DNA of 42,758 nucleotides from a virus: the IMG/VR virus record IMGVR_UViG_3300037847_004763, positions 1 through 42,758 of that record, one strand, 5' to 3'. A program made the translations under genes and the position numbers. Below the pieces are notes generated by a model. It saw nothing but the letters and a program-made list of their open reading frames with translations, did not search any database and was not told the DNA's origin. Shown piece by piece: positions 1-7,019 of the stretch. How positions within the stretch are numbered: position 1 is the stretch's first letter; every line of letters starts with the position of its first letter.

Positions 1-99
1 TCAGCCTGGCTTGTGCTTCATTAGCCATGTTTGCGTTAGCTGATTAACTTTTGGTGGGACTAGATGGTGTGAGCTTACCCAGCCAAATTCATCGCCAAC
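1..99. repeat. Terminal direct repeat, left copy
   Basis: Bases 1-99 are identical to 42660-42758. An exact 99-base overlap at contig ends is what de Bruijn assembly of a circular or terminally redundant molecule leaves behind. The repeat lies inside the coding overlap between the exonuclease gene (start at 42687, equal to base 28) and the next minus-strand gene, so both remain continuous across the junction. I therefore read it as closure of the map, not as a biological terminal repeat. Confidence 0.95.
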
Positions 100-165
100 A
101 TCTATACGAACCATCCCGTCATCTGTATTAGTGATTACGGGTTCAGGGATTTTGTGTTCGGCCAT
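1..165 (-). CDS. Small hypothetical protein (54 aa)
   Basis: This frame ends exactly at base 1 (TGA) and in the circle overlaps the first 28 bases of the exonuclease gene, as cotranscribed phage genes often do. I chose the ATG at 165 (protein starts MAEHKIPEP) because GGAA lies a few bases upstream; in-frame ATGs at 174 and 192 are alternatives. The protein is short and mildly acidic, with a VRIDVGDEFGWV segment that could be a small beta fold. I recognise no family. The gene sits between a 57-codon gene and the exonuclease, so it may belong to a recombination and replication operon. Confidence 0.6.
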   Translation of the reverse strand: MAEHKIPEPVITNTDDGMVRIDVGDEFGWVSSHHLVPPKVNQLTQTWLMKHKPG

Positions 166-316
166 ACGTTCCATGGTTTTTATACAGCTCATATAAGCCG
201 CAGAAGCGTCCGTGGAAAGGGTGTTCTGGCATATATCGGAGGTCTGCTTGGTAAAGACGTTCCAGGTAGTCCACTCGTGCCTGTTGTTCCTTTACGTCTT
301 CCGCTCCGTAGGCCAT
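143..316 (-). CDS. Small hypothetical protein (57 aa)
   Basis: Found by translating the gap between the neighbouring minus-strand genes: ATG at 314-316, TGA at 143-145. The protein begins MAYGAEDVKEQQARVDYLE and is rich in charged and aromatic residues, with a predicted helix in the first 30 residues (EQQARVDYLERLYQADL). It overlaps the start of the downstream gene by 23 bases in another frame, typical of tight phage operons. The ribosome binding site is weak. Function unknown. Support comes from its natural amino-acid composition, its length and the way it fills the gap. Confidence 0.6.
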   Translation of the reverse strand: MAYGAEDVKEQQARVDYLERLYQADLRYMPEHPFHGRFCGLYELYKNHGTYGRTQNP

Positions 317-348
317 GCAAATACTATTTCCCAGTTGAATATACCTTG

Positions 349-912
349 TTAAAGCCTTTTTGCCAACTGCCGCTCTGCGTTCTCAAGGAGTTGGCGAAGC
401 CGGCGTTCCATTTCCTTTGGTGATTTTCTTGGGTTAGTACAAAACAAAATGCTGCCTTCACGTTCCAGGGAGGAGGCTTCTTTCAAAAGAGTTTTGAACT
501 CACCTCTCTGCTCTAGTAAAAGCAGCTGCTCCCAACGCTGAATAGTCAGTACAGGAACAGGCTTTAAGCCGATGTCTTCCGTTCCATCCGCTCTGGTGTA
601 CCTCTTCAGGTACCCATTTGCATATATCTGGTCGTAGAGGCAGTTGTCTCCTGTTTCATGCAGTTTTATGCCCCTCGCCTTTTCTTCTGTAGTTGGGAAA
701 AGCCATAGATGATCGGTTTTGACAGGCTTGCCGCGTTCAGGTTGTCCTTTCGCCTCCCACACAGAGGGTTGCTGGCCTGAGGTTTTGTAGACGTCCCAGG
801 GATATATGCGTGGTTTGCTTATGCAAGCCCGTTCTCGGCTTTTTATGACTGTGGTCACGTGACCGAAGACAACGACTGGTTTGTTGATGAGTGGTTTAAG
901 TTCAGTTCTCAT
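349..912 (-). CDS. Hypothetical protein (187 aa) of the exonuclease/SSB operon
   Basis: The open frame extends to 1011, but the ATG at 912 (MRTELKPLINKPVVVFG) is the more natural start, because the upstream 33 residues read like untranslated leader. The body mixes short beta-like stretches (PVVVFGHVTTVIKS) with a charged helical C-terminus ending in RRLRQLLENAERQLAKRL, a possible oligomerisation or nucleic-acid-binding helix. No catalytic motif is visible. The position between an SSB-like gene and an exonuclease suggests a DNA metabolism role, but this is only inference from neighbours. Three CGTTCCA motifs (404, 461, 580) fall inside it. Confidence 0.65.
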   Translation of the reverse strand: MRTELKPLINKPVVVFGHVTTVIKSRERACISKPRIYPWDVYKTSGQQPSVWEAKGQPERGKPVKTDHLWLFPTTEEKARGIKLHETGDNCLYDQIYANGYLKRYTRADGTEDIGLKPVPVLTIQRWEQLLLLEQRGEFKTLLKEASSLEREGSILFCTNPRKSPKEMERRLRQLLENAERQLAKRL

Positions 913-980
913 AAGGAAAAGCCGCCGGTGCTCGAATACCGACGGCCCATGCACCCCAACCTTTTCTAGGTTAGTACAAA

Positions 981-1100
981 TTAACGGGTGTAGCAAACAC
1001 CTCTGTAACAAAGATTGGCGGTCTTTGCGATTGCGTTTTGAGCAGTTTGAAGTGCTTGCTTCTTTTGCTGCTGCTTTTGAATGAGGCTGAGGACGTTCAT
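981..1100 (-). CDS. Small protein ending in a YRGV motif (39 aa)
   Basis: From the ATG at 1100 the frame encodes MNVLSLIQKQQQKKQ and ends CYRGVCYTR. The YRGV(x)YT ending resembles the YRG motif of the small cyanobacterial DUF4278 proteins, here with a Gln/Lys-rich helix in front. The frame is open further upstream, but that part would begin at a hairpin terminator (1173-1196), so the inner ATG is preferred. No good ribosome binding site is visible. The call rests mainly on the familiar C-terminal motif. Confidence 0.45.
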   Translation of the reverse strand: MNVLSLIQKQQQKKQALQTAQNAIAKTANLCYRGVCYTR

Positions 1101-1172
1101 GGGTTTGGTAGCAACGGTTACTAAAAGGCTATATATCTTGCCACGGAGGTGGTGTTCGTCCCAGCACAACAA

Positions 1173-1196
1173 AACCCCTAGCCGAAGCCAGGGGTT
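1173..1196 (-). terminator. Rho-independent terminator after the SSB-like gene
   Basis: AACCCCT at 1173-1179 pairs with AGGGGTT at 1190-1196 around a GC/GC extension and a CGAA tetraloop. On the minus strand the stem is followed by TTTTGTTGTG. It would end minus-strand transcripts coming from the SSB-like gene at 1400-1987. Confidence 0.75.
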
Positions 1197-1399
1197 CTGA
1201 AGCTTGCTAACAGGCGTGGTCTGTCAACAGATGCTGCACATAATGACCAGTCGAGCACGGCTAGTCAGTCCAACCGGTGATGAAGCGGATGGTATGTGAT
1301 CATTAGTGGACCTCCAGGTTTCCCCTTTGGCGCTAATGGCAATGGCGTTACAAGGGCACGGAGTCCGCCGCAACGAAATTGCTCAAAAATAATAGCACA
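1197..1399. other. Non-coding gap with a near-palindrome
   Basis: No gene of normal size is visible. Positions 1244-1267 form a 24-base imperfect dyad starting TGACCAG and ending CTAGTCA, with 18 of 24 positions symmetric and the mismatches spaced every third base. On the minus strand a 12-codon reading frame (MITYHPLHHRLD, ATG near 1299) has a strong GGAGG about 8 bases upstream, so a short leader peptide is possible. Neither is assigned a function. Confidence 0.4.
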
Positions 1400-1987
1400 T
1401 CAGTCAGCCTTGAATGGGTGGCCGCCGGTGAGAAGGCGGCTGATGTCAAAGCCGTTGCTGACCGCTTCGTTCCAGGCAGCATCTACTGCGGCTTGGCTGT
1501 CCTTCTTGCGGGGGACAGGGCGCAGGCCGTACATGTCGGGAGAGACGGTGGCGGCCTTCGTCATGATGAAGTCCCACTCGGTCATGTCGCTGTACTCCTC
1601 GACTTGTGAAATCTCGTCGAGTTCCTTCTGCAGACCCTTCTGCGTCAGGCTCAGCACCTGCACACGTTTGATGTCGAAGTTGTAGATCGGCATTGCGATG
1701 GCAAACTTCTGCGGCTCTTCCGTTCCATCGTCTTTGAGGCGGCGGCGGTAGTTAGCGCCCATCTCCTGCTCGATCTCGTCGGCAGATGCTTCTGCGGCAA
1801 AGCGGAACGGCTTGCCTTTGCCAGTTTCGTCTTCGCCCCAGACCTCGAAGTAGCAGAGGGGTTCGTTCGCCAGAATTGCAAAACGCACTTGGCCGTCAGC
1901 TTTGACCTTGCTGGGGCTCAGGTAGTCGTTACGGCTGCCACCGCCGCCTTTGAAGGCGTCACTGTGTTCTTTGGGGATGAAGCTCAT
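1400..1987 (-). CDS. Probable single-stranded DNA-binding protein
   Basis: 195 residues, ATG at 1987. The core SKVKADGQVRFAILANE, then PLCYFEVWGE, then KPFRFAAEA is the beta-strand pattern of OB-fold phage single-strand DNA-binding proteins found beside DNA polymerase and exonuclease genes, with exposed aromatics (Y, F, W). The N-terminus has a flexible Gly-rich stretch (FKGGGGSRN). I see no clear acidic tail like that of T7 gp2.5, so the assignment is by pattern and context. It is divergent from the PrimPol gene and has its own candidate promoter (2024-2051) and downstream terminator (1173-1196), as expected for a highly expressed replication protein. It would coat single-stranded DNA for PrimPol, polymerase and exonuclease. 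Confidence 0.6.
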   Translation of the reverse strand: MSFIPKEHSDAFKGGGGSRNDYLSPSKVKADGQVRFAILANEPLCYFEVWGEDETGKGKPFRFAAEASADEIEQEMGANYRRRLKDDGTEEPQKFAIAMPIYNFDIKRVQVLSLTQKGLQKELDEISQVEEYSDMTEWDFIMTKAATVSPDMYGLRPVPRKKDSQAAVDAAWNEAVSNGFDISRLLTGGHPFKAD

Positions 1988-2023
1988 GGTTTAGATGCTG
2001 CGGGCTATGCCCAGTGCCTATCA

Positions 2024-2051
2024 ATCCTAGTACTTTTGCGGGGTTTGACAA
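2024..2051 (-). promoter_or_regulatory. Candidate sigma-70 promoter of the SSB-like gene
   Basis: On the minus strand TTGTCA (2046-2051) is separated by 16 bases from TAGGAT (2024-2029), about 36 bases ahead of the ATG at 1987. It matches the bacterial -35/-10 pattern at most positions and lies just downstream of a minus-strand terminator, as expected for an independently started unit. Confidence 0.5.
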
Positions 2052-2063
2052 CCTTCGTAGAAT

Positions 2064-2098
2064 AAAAAAACCCCCAGTGCCCGTCCCGGCAGCTGGGG
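2064..2098 (-). terminator. Minus-strand terminator in the divergent gap
   Basis: CCCCAGTGCC (2072-2081) pairs with GGCAGCTGGGG (2088-2098) with one bulge. On the minus strand the stem is followed by seven T residues. It would stop antisense transcripts coming out of the PrimPol gene before they reach the SSB-like promoter. Confidence 0.75.
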
Positions 2099-2105
2099 AT
2101 TTGGA

Positions 2106-2121
2106 TAGTCCCGCTTGGGAC
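2106..2121. promoter_or_regulatory. Perfect hairpin/palindrome ahead of the PrimPol gene
   Basis: AGTCCC-GCTT-GGGACT, 30 bases before the PrimPol ATG and followed by CGTTTTG. It may be an operator, a leader hairpin or a weak attenuator. Its GTCCC/GGGAC arms share the core of the repeats inside the PrimPol gene (4271-4476), so binding by the same protein is possible but unproven. Confidence 0.45.
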
Positions 2122-2151
2122 TCGTTTTGTAGTTCTTTGAGACTGTAACAG

Positions 2152-4566
2152 ATGTCGAAGCTTCCTGCCTTCGTTCGTTCACTTCCTGCTGCCTGGGCTA
2201 CATGCCCCATCTATGGCAAAGGCGTCAAGCTTCCCTCCGGTAAAGAGGCTTGCGGTAAATCTCCTCTCGGTAAGACGCACCACGAAGATTGGTCTCCTGC
2301 TGAGACTGCGCTGCACATTGAGCGCAACCCTGACCAGTTCAAAGCTGTTGGTGTCTTCACCGGACCACGCAGCAATGGCTTGGTCATTCTTGACATTGAC
2401 GCCAACCTGGCTCAGCTGAAAAAGAAGTGGGGCAAAGACCTTGCTGCTGCACCGGTTATTGAGTCAACCAAGATAAATGCAGCCAAGTACCTCTTTTACG
2501 TTCCACGGGAGTACTGGGGTGAGGTTGATGGTCTGAGCCTTAGCGCCAGCAATGAAGGCTGGGAGGTGCTGTGGGGCCGTCAGGGGCTTGTAGGCGGCGC
2601 TTACAAGGATCAGGGTGTCTATACGCAGGAAGGCGACTTCGAGGCGATTCCAGAGGCTCCTGAGTGGCTTCTGGCATATATGAAGGAGTCTTTTCGTGGC
2701 AAGCAAAAGACTGGCGAAGGCAAAAAGGATCCGCGTTATGGGATGCGCTCCACCGAGGAGCTTTGCCTGATCGTTAAAAACTGCCTGACGGTTGTGCAGC
2801 CGCAGGGACGTGGCAGTGAAGACCAGTGGTGGCGCATTGGCGCAATGATTCACTCTGAGTTGCCTGGTGATGAGGGGCTCGACTTGTGGCGTGAGTGGTC
2901 GCAGCGTGACGATGAGTACGCCGACGACTGGCAAAACAACGATCCATGCGCTGATCGCTGGGAGTCCGGTTTTAAGTCAGGTGGTGGCTTGGGTTTGGGC
3001 AGCTTGATCACGCTGGCTGATCACTACGACCCAGATAGAAACCGCTTCGTGAATGACCCTGCTGCAAAGCAGGTGATTGAAGAAATCAACCAGATGGCGG
3101 TTTCGTTCCGTCAGGCTGTTCTTCCGTTTGAGCAGGTCATTGAGAAGGCCAAGAAATATCTGGAGCTGGATAACCCTGCTGAGATGAATTACAACCTCAA
3201 TAACTTGGCGCTCCAGGCCGGTTATCGAGACCAGATCTCGCTGGAGAAACTGATTGTTGATCAGATTCAGTTTGAGGGTGCAAAGGGATTAATGGGGGCG
3301 CAGGATTTGATGGATAGCGATCAGGAACGCAACTACCTGATTCCTGATGTGTTGCCGCACCCCTCTGTGGTGCTGATCTATGGCGCTGGCGGTGATGGCA
3401 AGTCCATGTCGGCTTGGACTATTGCGAAACACATTGCGACTGGTGCTCCCTTCATCGTCAGGGGTAAGCCCGTTCCAGTTGAAAAAGGTCCGGTGCTGCT
3501 GCTGAATGGTGATCAGCCGCTGGTGCAGCTCAAAGAGCAGCTTCAGGAGGTTGATTACCCGGCAGACAGCGAGACATTCATTCAGACCGATTGGCAGCTT
3601 CAGCGGTATGCGCAGTTCGTGAAGCTGATGCACGACATCAAGCCGAAGCTGGTGGTCATTGACTCGCTGATCGGCTGTAGCGGTGGTCGTGCCTTTGACG
3701 AAAACAAGAGCGACTTCGCCACGCCGCTGTACTGGCTGACTCGCAACAACGGCGTGCTGTTCCCGGCCACCACGATCCTCATCGTTCACCACGCCAACAA
3801 GCAGGGCGGCTTCAGGGGCACCTCAGCCATTCGTGACGCTGTAGATGAAACGTGGTCGCTGAAAAAGCCTGACAACGCTATTGGCAGCCTTCCGGCCCAT
3901 TGCAGGCTCATCACTATTGAAAAAAGCCGCTCTGGGCGCTCAGGCACTCAACTGGTTATGCGGATGGAAGATGACCTGAGCTTCTCCATCAGTGATTACA
4001 CGCCTGAGGTTGACTCGGGCAACAACGCTCCAAGCAGCATCACCGACCGGGTGCTTCAGCGGTTGCGTGTAATCCATCCTCGAACCGCTACTCGTAGCGA
4101 TCTCAACGCTGACCCTGTTATTGGCGGCAACGTCGCCGCTATTCGCAAATCGCTCCAACGCTTAGAGAAGCGGAATTTGATTGAGGTGGTTGGTTCCGTT
4201 CCAACCGGTGATGGGAAGAACACTTCTGATGTCTATAAAGCAGTTCTCGCGTGCGGGGCCCTGCGAGAGAGTGTCCCACCTTCGGAAAACCCTGTTGCTG
4301 GAACGGATTTAGGATGGGACACCTCGGTTAAAAACGAGGAAGTGTCCCACCTTGCTGGAGCGCAGGACGCCCCTGGAGCGGACGAACCAGATCAAGATGG
4401 GACACCTTCTCAAAAAACAGGTGAGTGTCCCACCTTAAAATCCAGTGCTGAAGCGGGAAGTGCCAAGATGGGACAGCCTGAGCAATATCCCCGCGCGAGG
4501 GAGGACGAACGGACCAAGGATGAGTTGAATGGGTCTCGTGATCAGGCTTGGAACATGTGGGGTTGA
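2152..4566 (+). CDS. PrimPol-type primase fused to a RepA-like helicase/ATPase
   Basis: 804 residues. The N-terminal ~200 residues look like a bifunctional primase-polymerase: LVILDIDAN with the metal-binding DxD at 81-83, following a YGKG...GKSPLG entry segment. The centre is a RecA-fold ATPase of the RepA/AAA_25 kind: Walker A GAGGDGKS at 411-418, Walker B LVVIDS with Asp 504, then IVHHANKQGGFRGTSAI, typical of RepA-like hexameric helicases. A winged-helix-like segment follows (about 620-690), then a low-complexity tail from about 700 to 804. It would prime and unwind DNA at the fork ahead of the phage PolA. The tail coincides with an inverted repeat array at DNA level (4271-4476), and its protein sequence looks dictated by those repeats. 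First gene of the plus-strand arm, followed by a terminator. Confidence 0.9.
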   Translation: MSKLPAFVRSLPAAWATCPIYGKGVKLPSGKEACGKSPLGKTHHEDWSPAETALHIERNPDQFKAVGVFTGPRSNGLVILDIDANLAQLKKKWGKDLAAAPVIESTKINAAKYLFYVPREYWGEVDGLSLSASNEGWEVLWGRQGLVGGAYKDQGVYTQEGDFEAIPEAPEWLLAYMKESFRGKQKTGEGKKDPRYGMRSTEELCLIVKNCLTVVQPQGRGSEDQWWRIGAMIHSELPGDEGLDLWREWSQRDDEYADDWQNNDPCADRWESGFKSGGGLGLGSLITLADHYDPDRNRFVNDPAAKQVIEEINQMAVSFRQAVLPFEQVIEKAKKYLELDNPAEMNYNLNNLALQAGYRDQISLEKLIVDQIQFEGAKGLMGAQDLMDSDQERNYLIPDVLPHPSVVLIYGAGGDGKSMSAWTIAKHIATGAPFIVRGKPVPVEKGPVLLLNGDQPLVQLKEQLQEVDYPADSETFIQTDWQLQRYAQFVKLMHDIKPKLVVIDSLIGCSGGRAFDENKSDFATPLYWLTRNNGVLFPATTILIVHHANKQGGFRGTSAIRDAVDETWSLKKPDNAIGSLPAHCRLITIEKSRSGRSGTQLVMRMEDDLSFSISDYTPEVDSGNNAPSSITDRVLQRLRVIHPRTATRSDLNADPVIGGNVAAIRKSLQRLEKRNLIEVVGSVPTGDGKNTSDVYKAVLACGALRESVPPSENPVAGTDLGWDTSVKNEEVSHLAGAQDAPGADEPDQDGTPSQKTGECPTLKSSAEAGSAKMGQPEQYPRAREDERTKDELNGSRDQAWNMWG
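4271..4476. repeat. Alternating inverted iteron array (candidate replication origin)
   Basis: Six copies of a 10-base core, GTGTCCCAYC, alternate in orientation. GTGTCCCACCTT is at 4271, 4342 and 4425; GATGGGACA is at 4313, 4396 and 4467. Relative to the PrimPol frame each set falls in all three codon phases (1,0,2 for both), so the repeats are conserved as DNA and not as protein. Arrays like this serve as origin iterons or as autoregulatory sites for replication proteins. Confidence 0.7.
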
Positions 4567-4591
4567 CACAAGTTCTGGGTTGTACTACAAA

Positions 4592-4615
4592 AAGAGGGTC
4601 CTAACGGGCCCTTTT
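4592..4615 (+). terminator. Rho-independent terminator after PrimPol
   Basis: AAGAGGGTCC (4592-4601) pairs with GGGCCCTTTT (4606-4615) around a TAAC loop, with one U-G pair; the T-rich side forms the tail. It lies 25 bases after the PrimPol stop and just ahead of the AT-rich gene at 4629, which should therefore have its own promoter or depend on read-through. Confidence 0.65.
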
Positions 4616-4628
4616 ACCTCATTAAAAA

Positions 4629-5327
4629 ATGACTCGACTTACTTTTCACTCTGGCGAGTACCAAGTTCCCGATGAATGGAACGACCCTGAATGGATTATG
4701 AAGTTCAGCAACTTTCCTGATCCTAAGTTTTTTCATTTGAGAAATGAATATGATTGGGAAAACAAAAACGATAAAGGACTCCTTTATGGGTACATAAAGC
4801 ATTTGGCAGGGACTGAATACGCTAGAGACATTTACCAGCCTTTCAATCTTCCTGAAAAACCAAAAAGAGAGTACAGCGGCAGCCCTCACGCATATTTTTT
4901 GTTTGCTAAAGGGACGGCAACACTGTTAAATAAGCCAAGTTTGATTAGAAAACCTTACTTCAAATGCTTGTCTGGGAGCGACATTATCAACTTTGTAAAT
5001 AAAGTACCCATTAAAGATCTGTTTCCTAACAGCTGGGACTGCCACCGCATTTTTTCTAGGTTAGACGCGAGTAAAAATATCATTCCTATGAAATACTCTG
5101 CTTTATACGCTAGAACTTTTAATGCAACATCTGGCGTACTTAATGACGATGTAATAAGCACTAAAGATAGAGAACCCGCTTTAACCCAATGCAAAATTTG
5201 TAAAGGCATATATGAGCTGACTGGTTCGGCTACCTACACTATGGAGCAAAACGCTTTTTCTTATAAATACGCTAAGAGAACACTTGAGAGGCAAAAAGCA
5301 GAACGTGCCAAGTTAGAAAACCTGTAA
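4629..5327 (+). CDS. AT-rich hypothetical protein (232 aa), possible recent acquisition
   Basis: Unrecognised. The protein is rich in Lys, Asn, Tyr and Phe and ends in a basic helix (YAKRTLERQKAERAKLENL). A CKICKGIYEL segment near residue 190 could be half of a metal site, but no second Cys pair is obvious, and an HNH or GIY-YIG signature is not visible. Sampled lines of the gene are about 33-38 % G+C against roughly 50 % in the flanking genes, and codon use differs accordingly. It follows a terminator directly, has a poor ribosome binding site, and looks like an inserted moron-type or selfish gene. A degenerate homing endonuclease is one possibility that I cannot support by motif. Confidence 0.7.
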   Translation: MTRLTFHSGEYQVPDEWNDPEWIMKFSNFPDPKFFHLRNEYDWENKNDKGLLYGYIKHLAGTEYARDIYQPFNLPEKPKREYSGSPHAYFLFAKGTATLLNKPSLIRKPYFKCLSGSDIINFVNKVPIKDLFPNSWDCHRIFSRLDASKNIIPMKYSALYARTFNATSGVLNDDVISTKDREPALTQCKICKGIYELTGSATYTMEQNAFSYKYAKRTLERQKAERAKLENL

Positions 5328-5367
5328 TATGTCTACTATTACTTTCTGTACTACTTAAACCCAGTCT

Positions 5368-5661
5368 ATGTCCTACGACATCACAATTCCTGACAAAGTC
5401 CTCAATGCTGCTGATCGACTCACACTGAAAGACTTATTGGACTCACCCGCATTCAACATTTATTTGGTGAGTGCCATCGGCAACAGCCTTCAGACGTACC
5501 ACAAGTTCATGGAAGTTATTGATGAGCGTGACGAGTTTTTGATGTTCCGCCTGGATCAAATTTTCAAGGGCATCCCATACGAAACACGCAGGGCTTGCTT
5601 CGATGAGGTGGGGCGTCTGTACCGCGAGAAGCGTGATGAGCGCCAAAACCAACTGCGCTAG
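5368..5661 (+). CDS. Hypothetical early protein (97 aa)
   Basis: Largely helical by composition (LTLKDLLDSPAFNIYLVSAIGNSL; a charged C-terminal helix GRLYREKRDERQNQLR). I do not recognise the family. It is preceded by a TGTACTA element also seen before other early genes. Its stop overlaps the stop of the convergent NblA-like gene by four bases with no terminator between them, so the two transcripts overlap antisense. Confidence 0.7.
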   Translation: MSYDITIPDKVLNAADRLTLKDLLDSPAFNIYLVSAIGNSLQTYHKFMEVIDERDEFLMFRLDQIFKGIPYETRRACFDEVGRLYREKRDERQNQLR

Positions 5662-5840
5662 CGCCCTTCTTGCGCCTCACTAGGTAGCCAACCTTTTTTC
5701 ACCATTTGATTGATGGTGTCTTGTTGGTGGAGGTAGAGCTGCATCAGTTTCACTGACATCTGCTGCAGCTCGCCTATATCTGTGCAACCCTCGATCTTGT
5801 TGCGGAAGCGCTGGAGCGCAAAGCTTCGGTGCATCTCCAT
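5658..5840 (-). CDS. NblA-like small protein (putative phycobilisome degradation adaptor)
   Basis: 60 residues, ATG at 5840 with GAGG 8 bases upstream. The layout FALQRFRNKIE, then ELQQMSVKLMQLYLHQQ, then MVKKGWLP closely follows NblA (about 55-65 residues, two helices, pattern LxxFxxxI...LxxLYxxM...LLKHQWGL). NblA bridges phycobilisome proteins to the Clp protease in starved cyanobacteria, and NblA genes are known in some cyanophages (Ma-LMM01 and uncultured marine phages). The assignment is from pattern only; the acidic residues typical of helix 2 are partly replaced. It is the only minus-strand gene within the early plus-strand arm, so it is probably expressed from its own promoter. Alternative: an unrelated small helical protein. 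Confidence 0.5.
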   Translation of the reverse strand: MEMHRSFALQRFRNKIEGCTDIGELQQMSVKLMQLYLHQQDTINQMVKKGWLPSEAQEGR

Positions 5841-5917
5841 CGTCCCACCTCAATAACTACTACATTTTGTCCCGCTTCTTAAATACCGGCCACACTGGTA
5901 AAAGGCCGAGGCGTCCA

Positions 5918-6172
5918 ATGGAGCTTACGACCATCACTTACTACACAGTTTCTGAGGTCGAAGGCTTCCTTGCTGTGGTTCGATATACCGCCTACAACCC
6001 GGACGGATTGCCGGAAGCTATCTGCGAAGATTTTTATGCAGACGATCCAGACGAGTTTTGCAGGCTTGAGGAAGACGTTGAAAAAGCGCTCAACGGCGGC
6101 ATCGATACCTCCATAATGAGTTCTTACGAATCAGACACTTTCCCTGTCATCAACACCTTTCTCACGTTCTGA
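5918..6172 (+). CDS. Hypothetical early protein (84 aa)
   Basis: The frame is open from 5867, but the ATG at 5918 (MELTTITYYTVSE) has GAGG 8 bases upstream and is chosen. The protein is acidic, with a beta-rich first half (ITYYTVSEVEGFLAVVRYTAY) and DDPDEFCRLEEDVEKAL. No family recognised. First of a run of closely spaced small early genes leading to DNA polymerase, probably host-takeover or accessory functions (inference from position only). Confidence 0.65.
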   Translation: MELTTITYYTVSEVEGFLAVVRYTAYNPDGLPEAICEDFYADDPDEFCRLEEDVEKALNGGIDTSIMSSYESDTFPVINTFLTF

Positions 6173-6208
6173 CGTGCTACATTTGACGAGTCCCTGCCAG
6201 ACTAGGCA

Positions 6209-6469
6209 ATGACCGACACCTTGATTGAGCTTCAAAGCTACGAGCTTGTCGAAGGCCCCTGCGGTTACTTCGCTCGTTTCGTCGCCACCATCGCTGACGT
6301 CATCCAAACGTCACCTGCAACACGCTACGACCCACCGGAGTTCGGCAGTGCTACTTGCTGTGGCTCGACGCCCATCGGTGATGACGAGCCGCTACCTAAA
6401 ACTGAACAGCAGTTTGTTGACCTTGCACGCGAGGTTGACGACTGGCAACCCATTGAGGACCTCTACTAA
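6209..6469 (+). CDS. Hypothetical early protein (86 aa)
   Basis: Acidic, Pro/Asp-rich, with a CC pair (SATCCGS). It starts with an ATG 36 bases after the previous stop, preceded by GTGCTACATTTGACG, a possible promoter element of the CTACA/TGTACTA type seen before other early genes. Its TAA overlaps the ATG of the next gene (TAATG), indicating coupled translation. No function can be assigned. Confidence 0.7.
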   Translation: MTDTLIELQSYELVEGPCGYFARFVATIADVIQTSPATRYDPPEFGSATCCGSTPIGDDEPLPKTEQQFVDLAREVDDWQPIEDLY

Positions 6470-6717
6470 TGAACGACACCAGCTACATGGGCCGCAAAAA
6501 GCGGTATGACCAGTTTCCGTTTCAGGTGCAAGCTTGGCGTGAAGGCTGTTGGAACGTTGTGAGCTGCCACAAGACAGCTGTTACTGCTCAAAAAGGTCTC
6601 GCACAAATCCGCAAGTGCCAGCCTGGCTCACCTCACCTCTACCGCCAAGTTCACTGCACAAGCGACGACTACATCTGGGTCGATCCAGCCAGCAAACAAG
6701 CGCTTAAAGCATCATGA
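6469..6717 (+). CDS. Hypothetical early protein (82 aa)
   Basis: Basic and aromatic, with VQAWREGCWNVVSCHKTAVTAQKGLAQI suggesting two strands and a helix, as in small nucleic-acid-binding or adaptor domains. Three Cys and one CH pair are present but not in a zinc-ribbon pattern. Translation is coupled at both ends: TAATG at the start, and an ATGA overlap with the next gene at 6714. Confidence 0.7.
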   Translation: MNDTSYMGRKKRYDQFPFQVQAWREGCWNVVSCHKTAVTAQKGLAQIRKCQPGSPHLYRQVHCTSDDYIWVDPASKQALKAS

Positions 6718-7019
6718 TTATCTCCACCTACAAAGACGAATGCCCCTTCTACGCTCCAACGCGCTGGTCGCGTGAGGTGTCTGGTACGCCTGAGTTCATT
6801 CACACCATTCGTGAAGCTATGGAAGAAAGCGTCGATTACGTCGGTGTTTTCGATAATGCGGGTGTTTGCAAAGGTATTTGGTGCCGTGAAGCTGATGTGG
6901 ACTTTGGGGAAGGTGAGTGCTACGACGTTATGTATGTCGTCAATCAGTACTACGTCCTAGAACGACCCAATAGCAGTTTCAGCTTTGGTCATGCCCTTAA
7001 ACGACTCGCCATCGAATGA
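6714..7019 (+). CDS. Hypothetical early protein (101 aa)
   Basis: It starts in an ATGA overlap with the preceding gene. Acidic, with a mixed alpha/beta pattern (FIHTIREAMEESVDYVGVFDNAGVCKGIW, then ECYDVMYVVNQYYVLERP). No recognised family. Its 3' end overlaps the first 29 bases of the DUF3310 gene, so it belongs to the same cotranscribed block as DNA polymerase. Confidence 0.7.
   Translation: MIISTYKDECPFYAPTRWSREVSGTPEFIHTIREAMEESVDYVGVFDNAGVCKGIWCREADVDFGEGECYDVMYVVNQYYVLERPNSSFSFGHALKRLAIE

Noticed and set aside
1-99. Biological terminal repeat of a linear genome
   Set aside because: Exactly 99 bases and inside coding overlap; a k-mer overlap from assembling a circular or permuted molecule is simpler.
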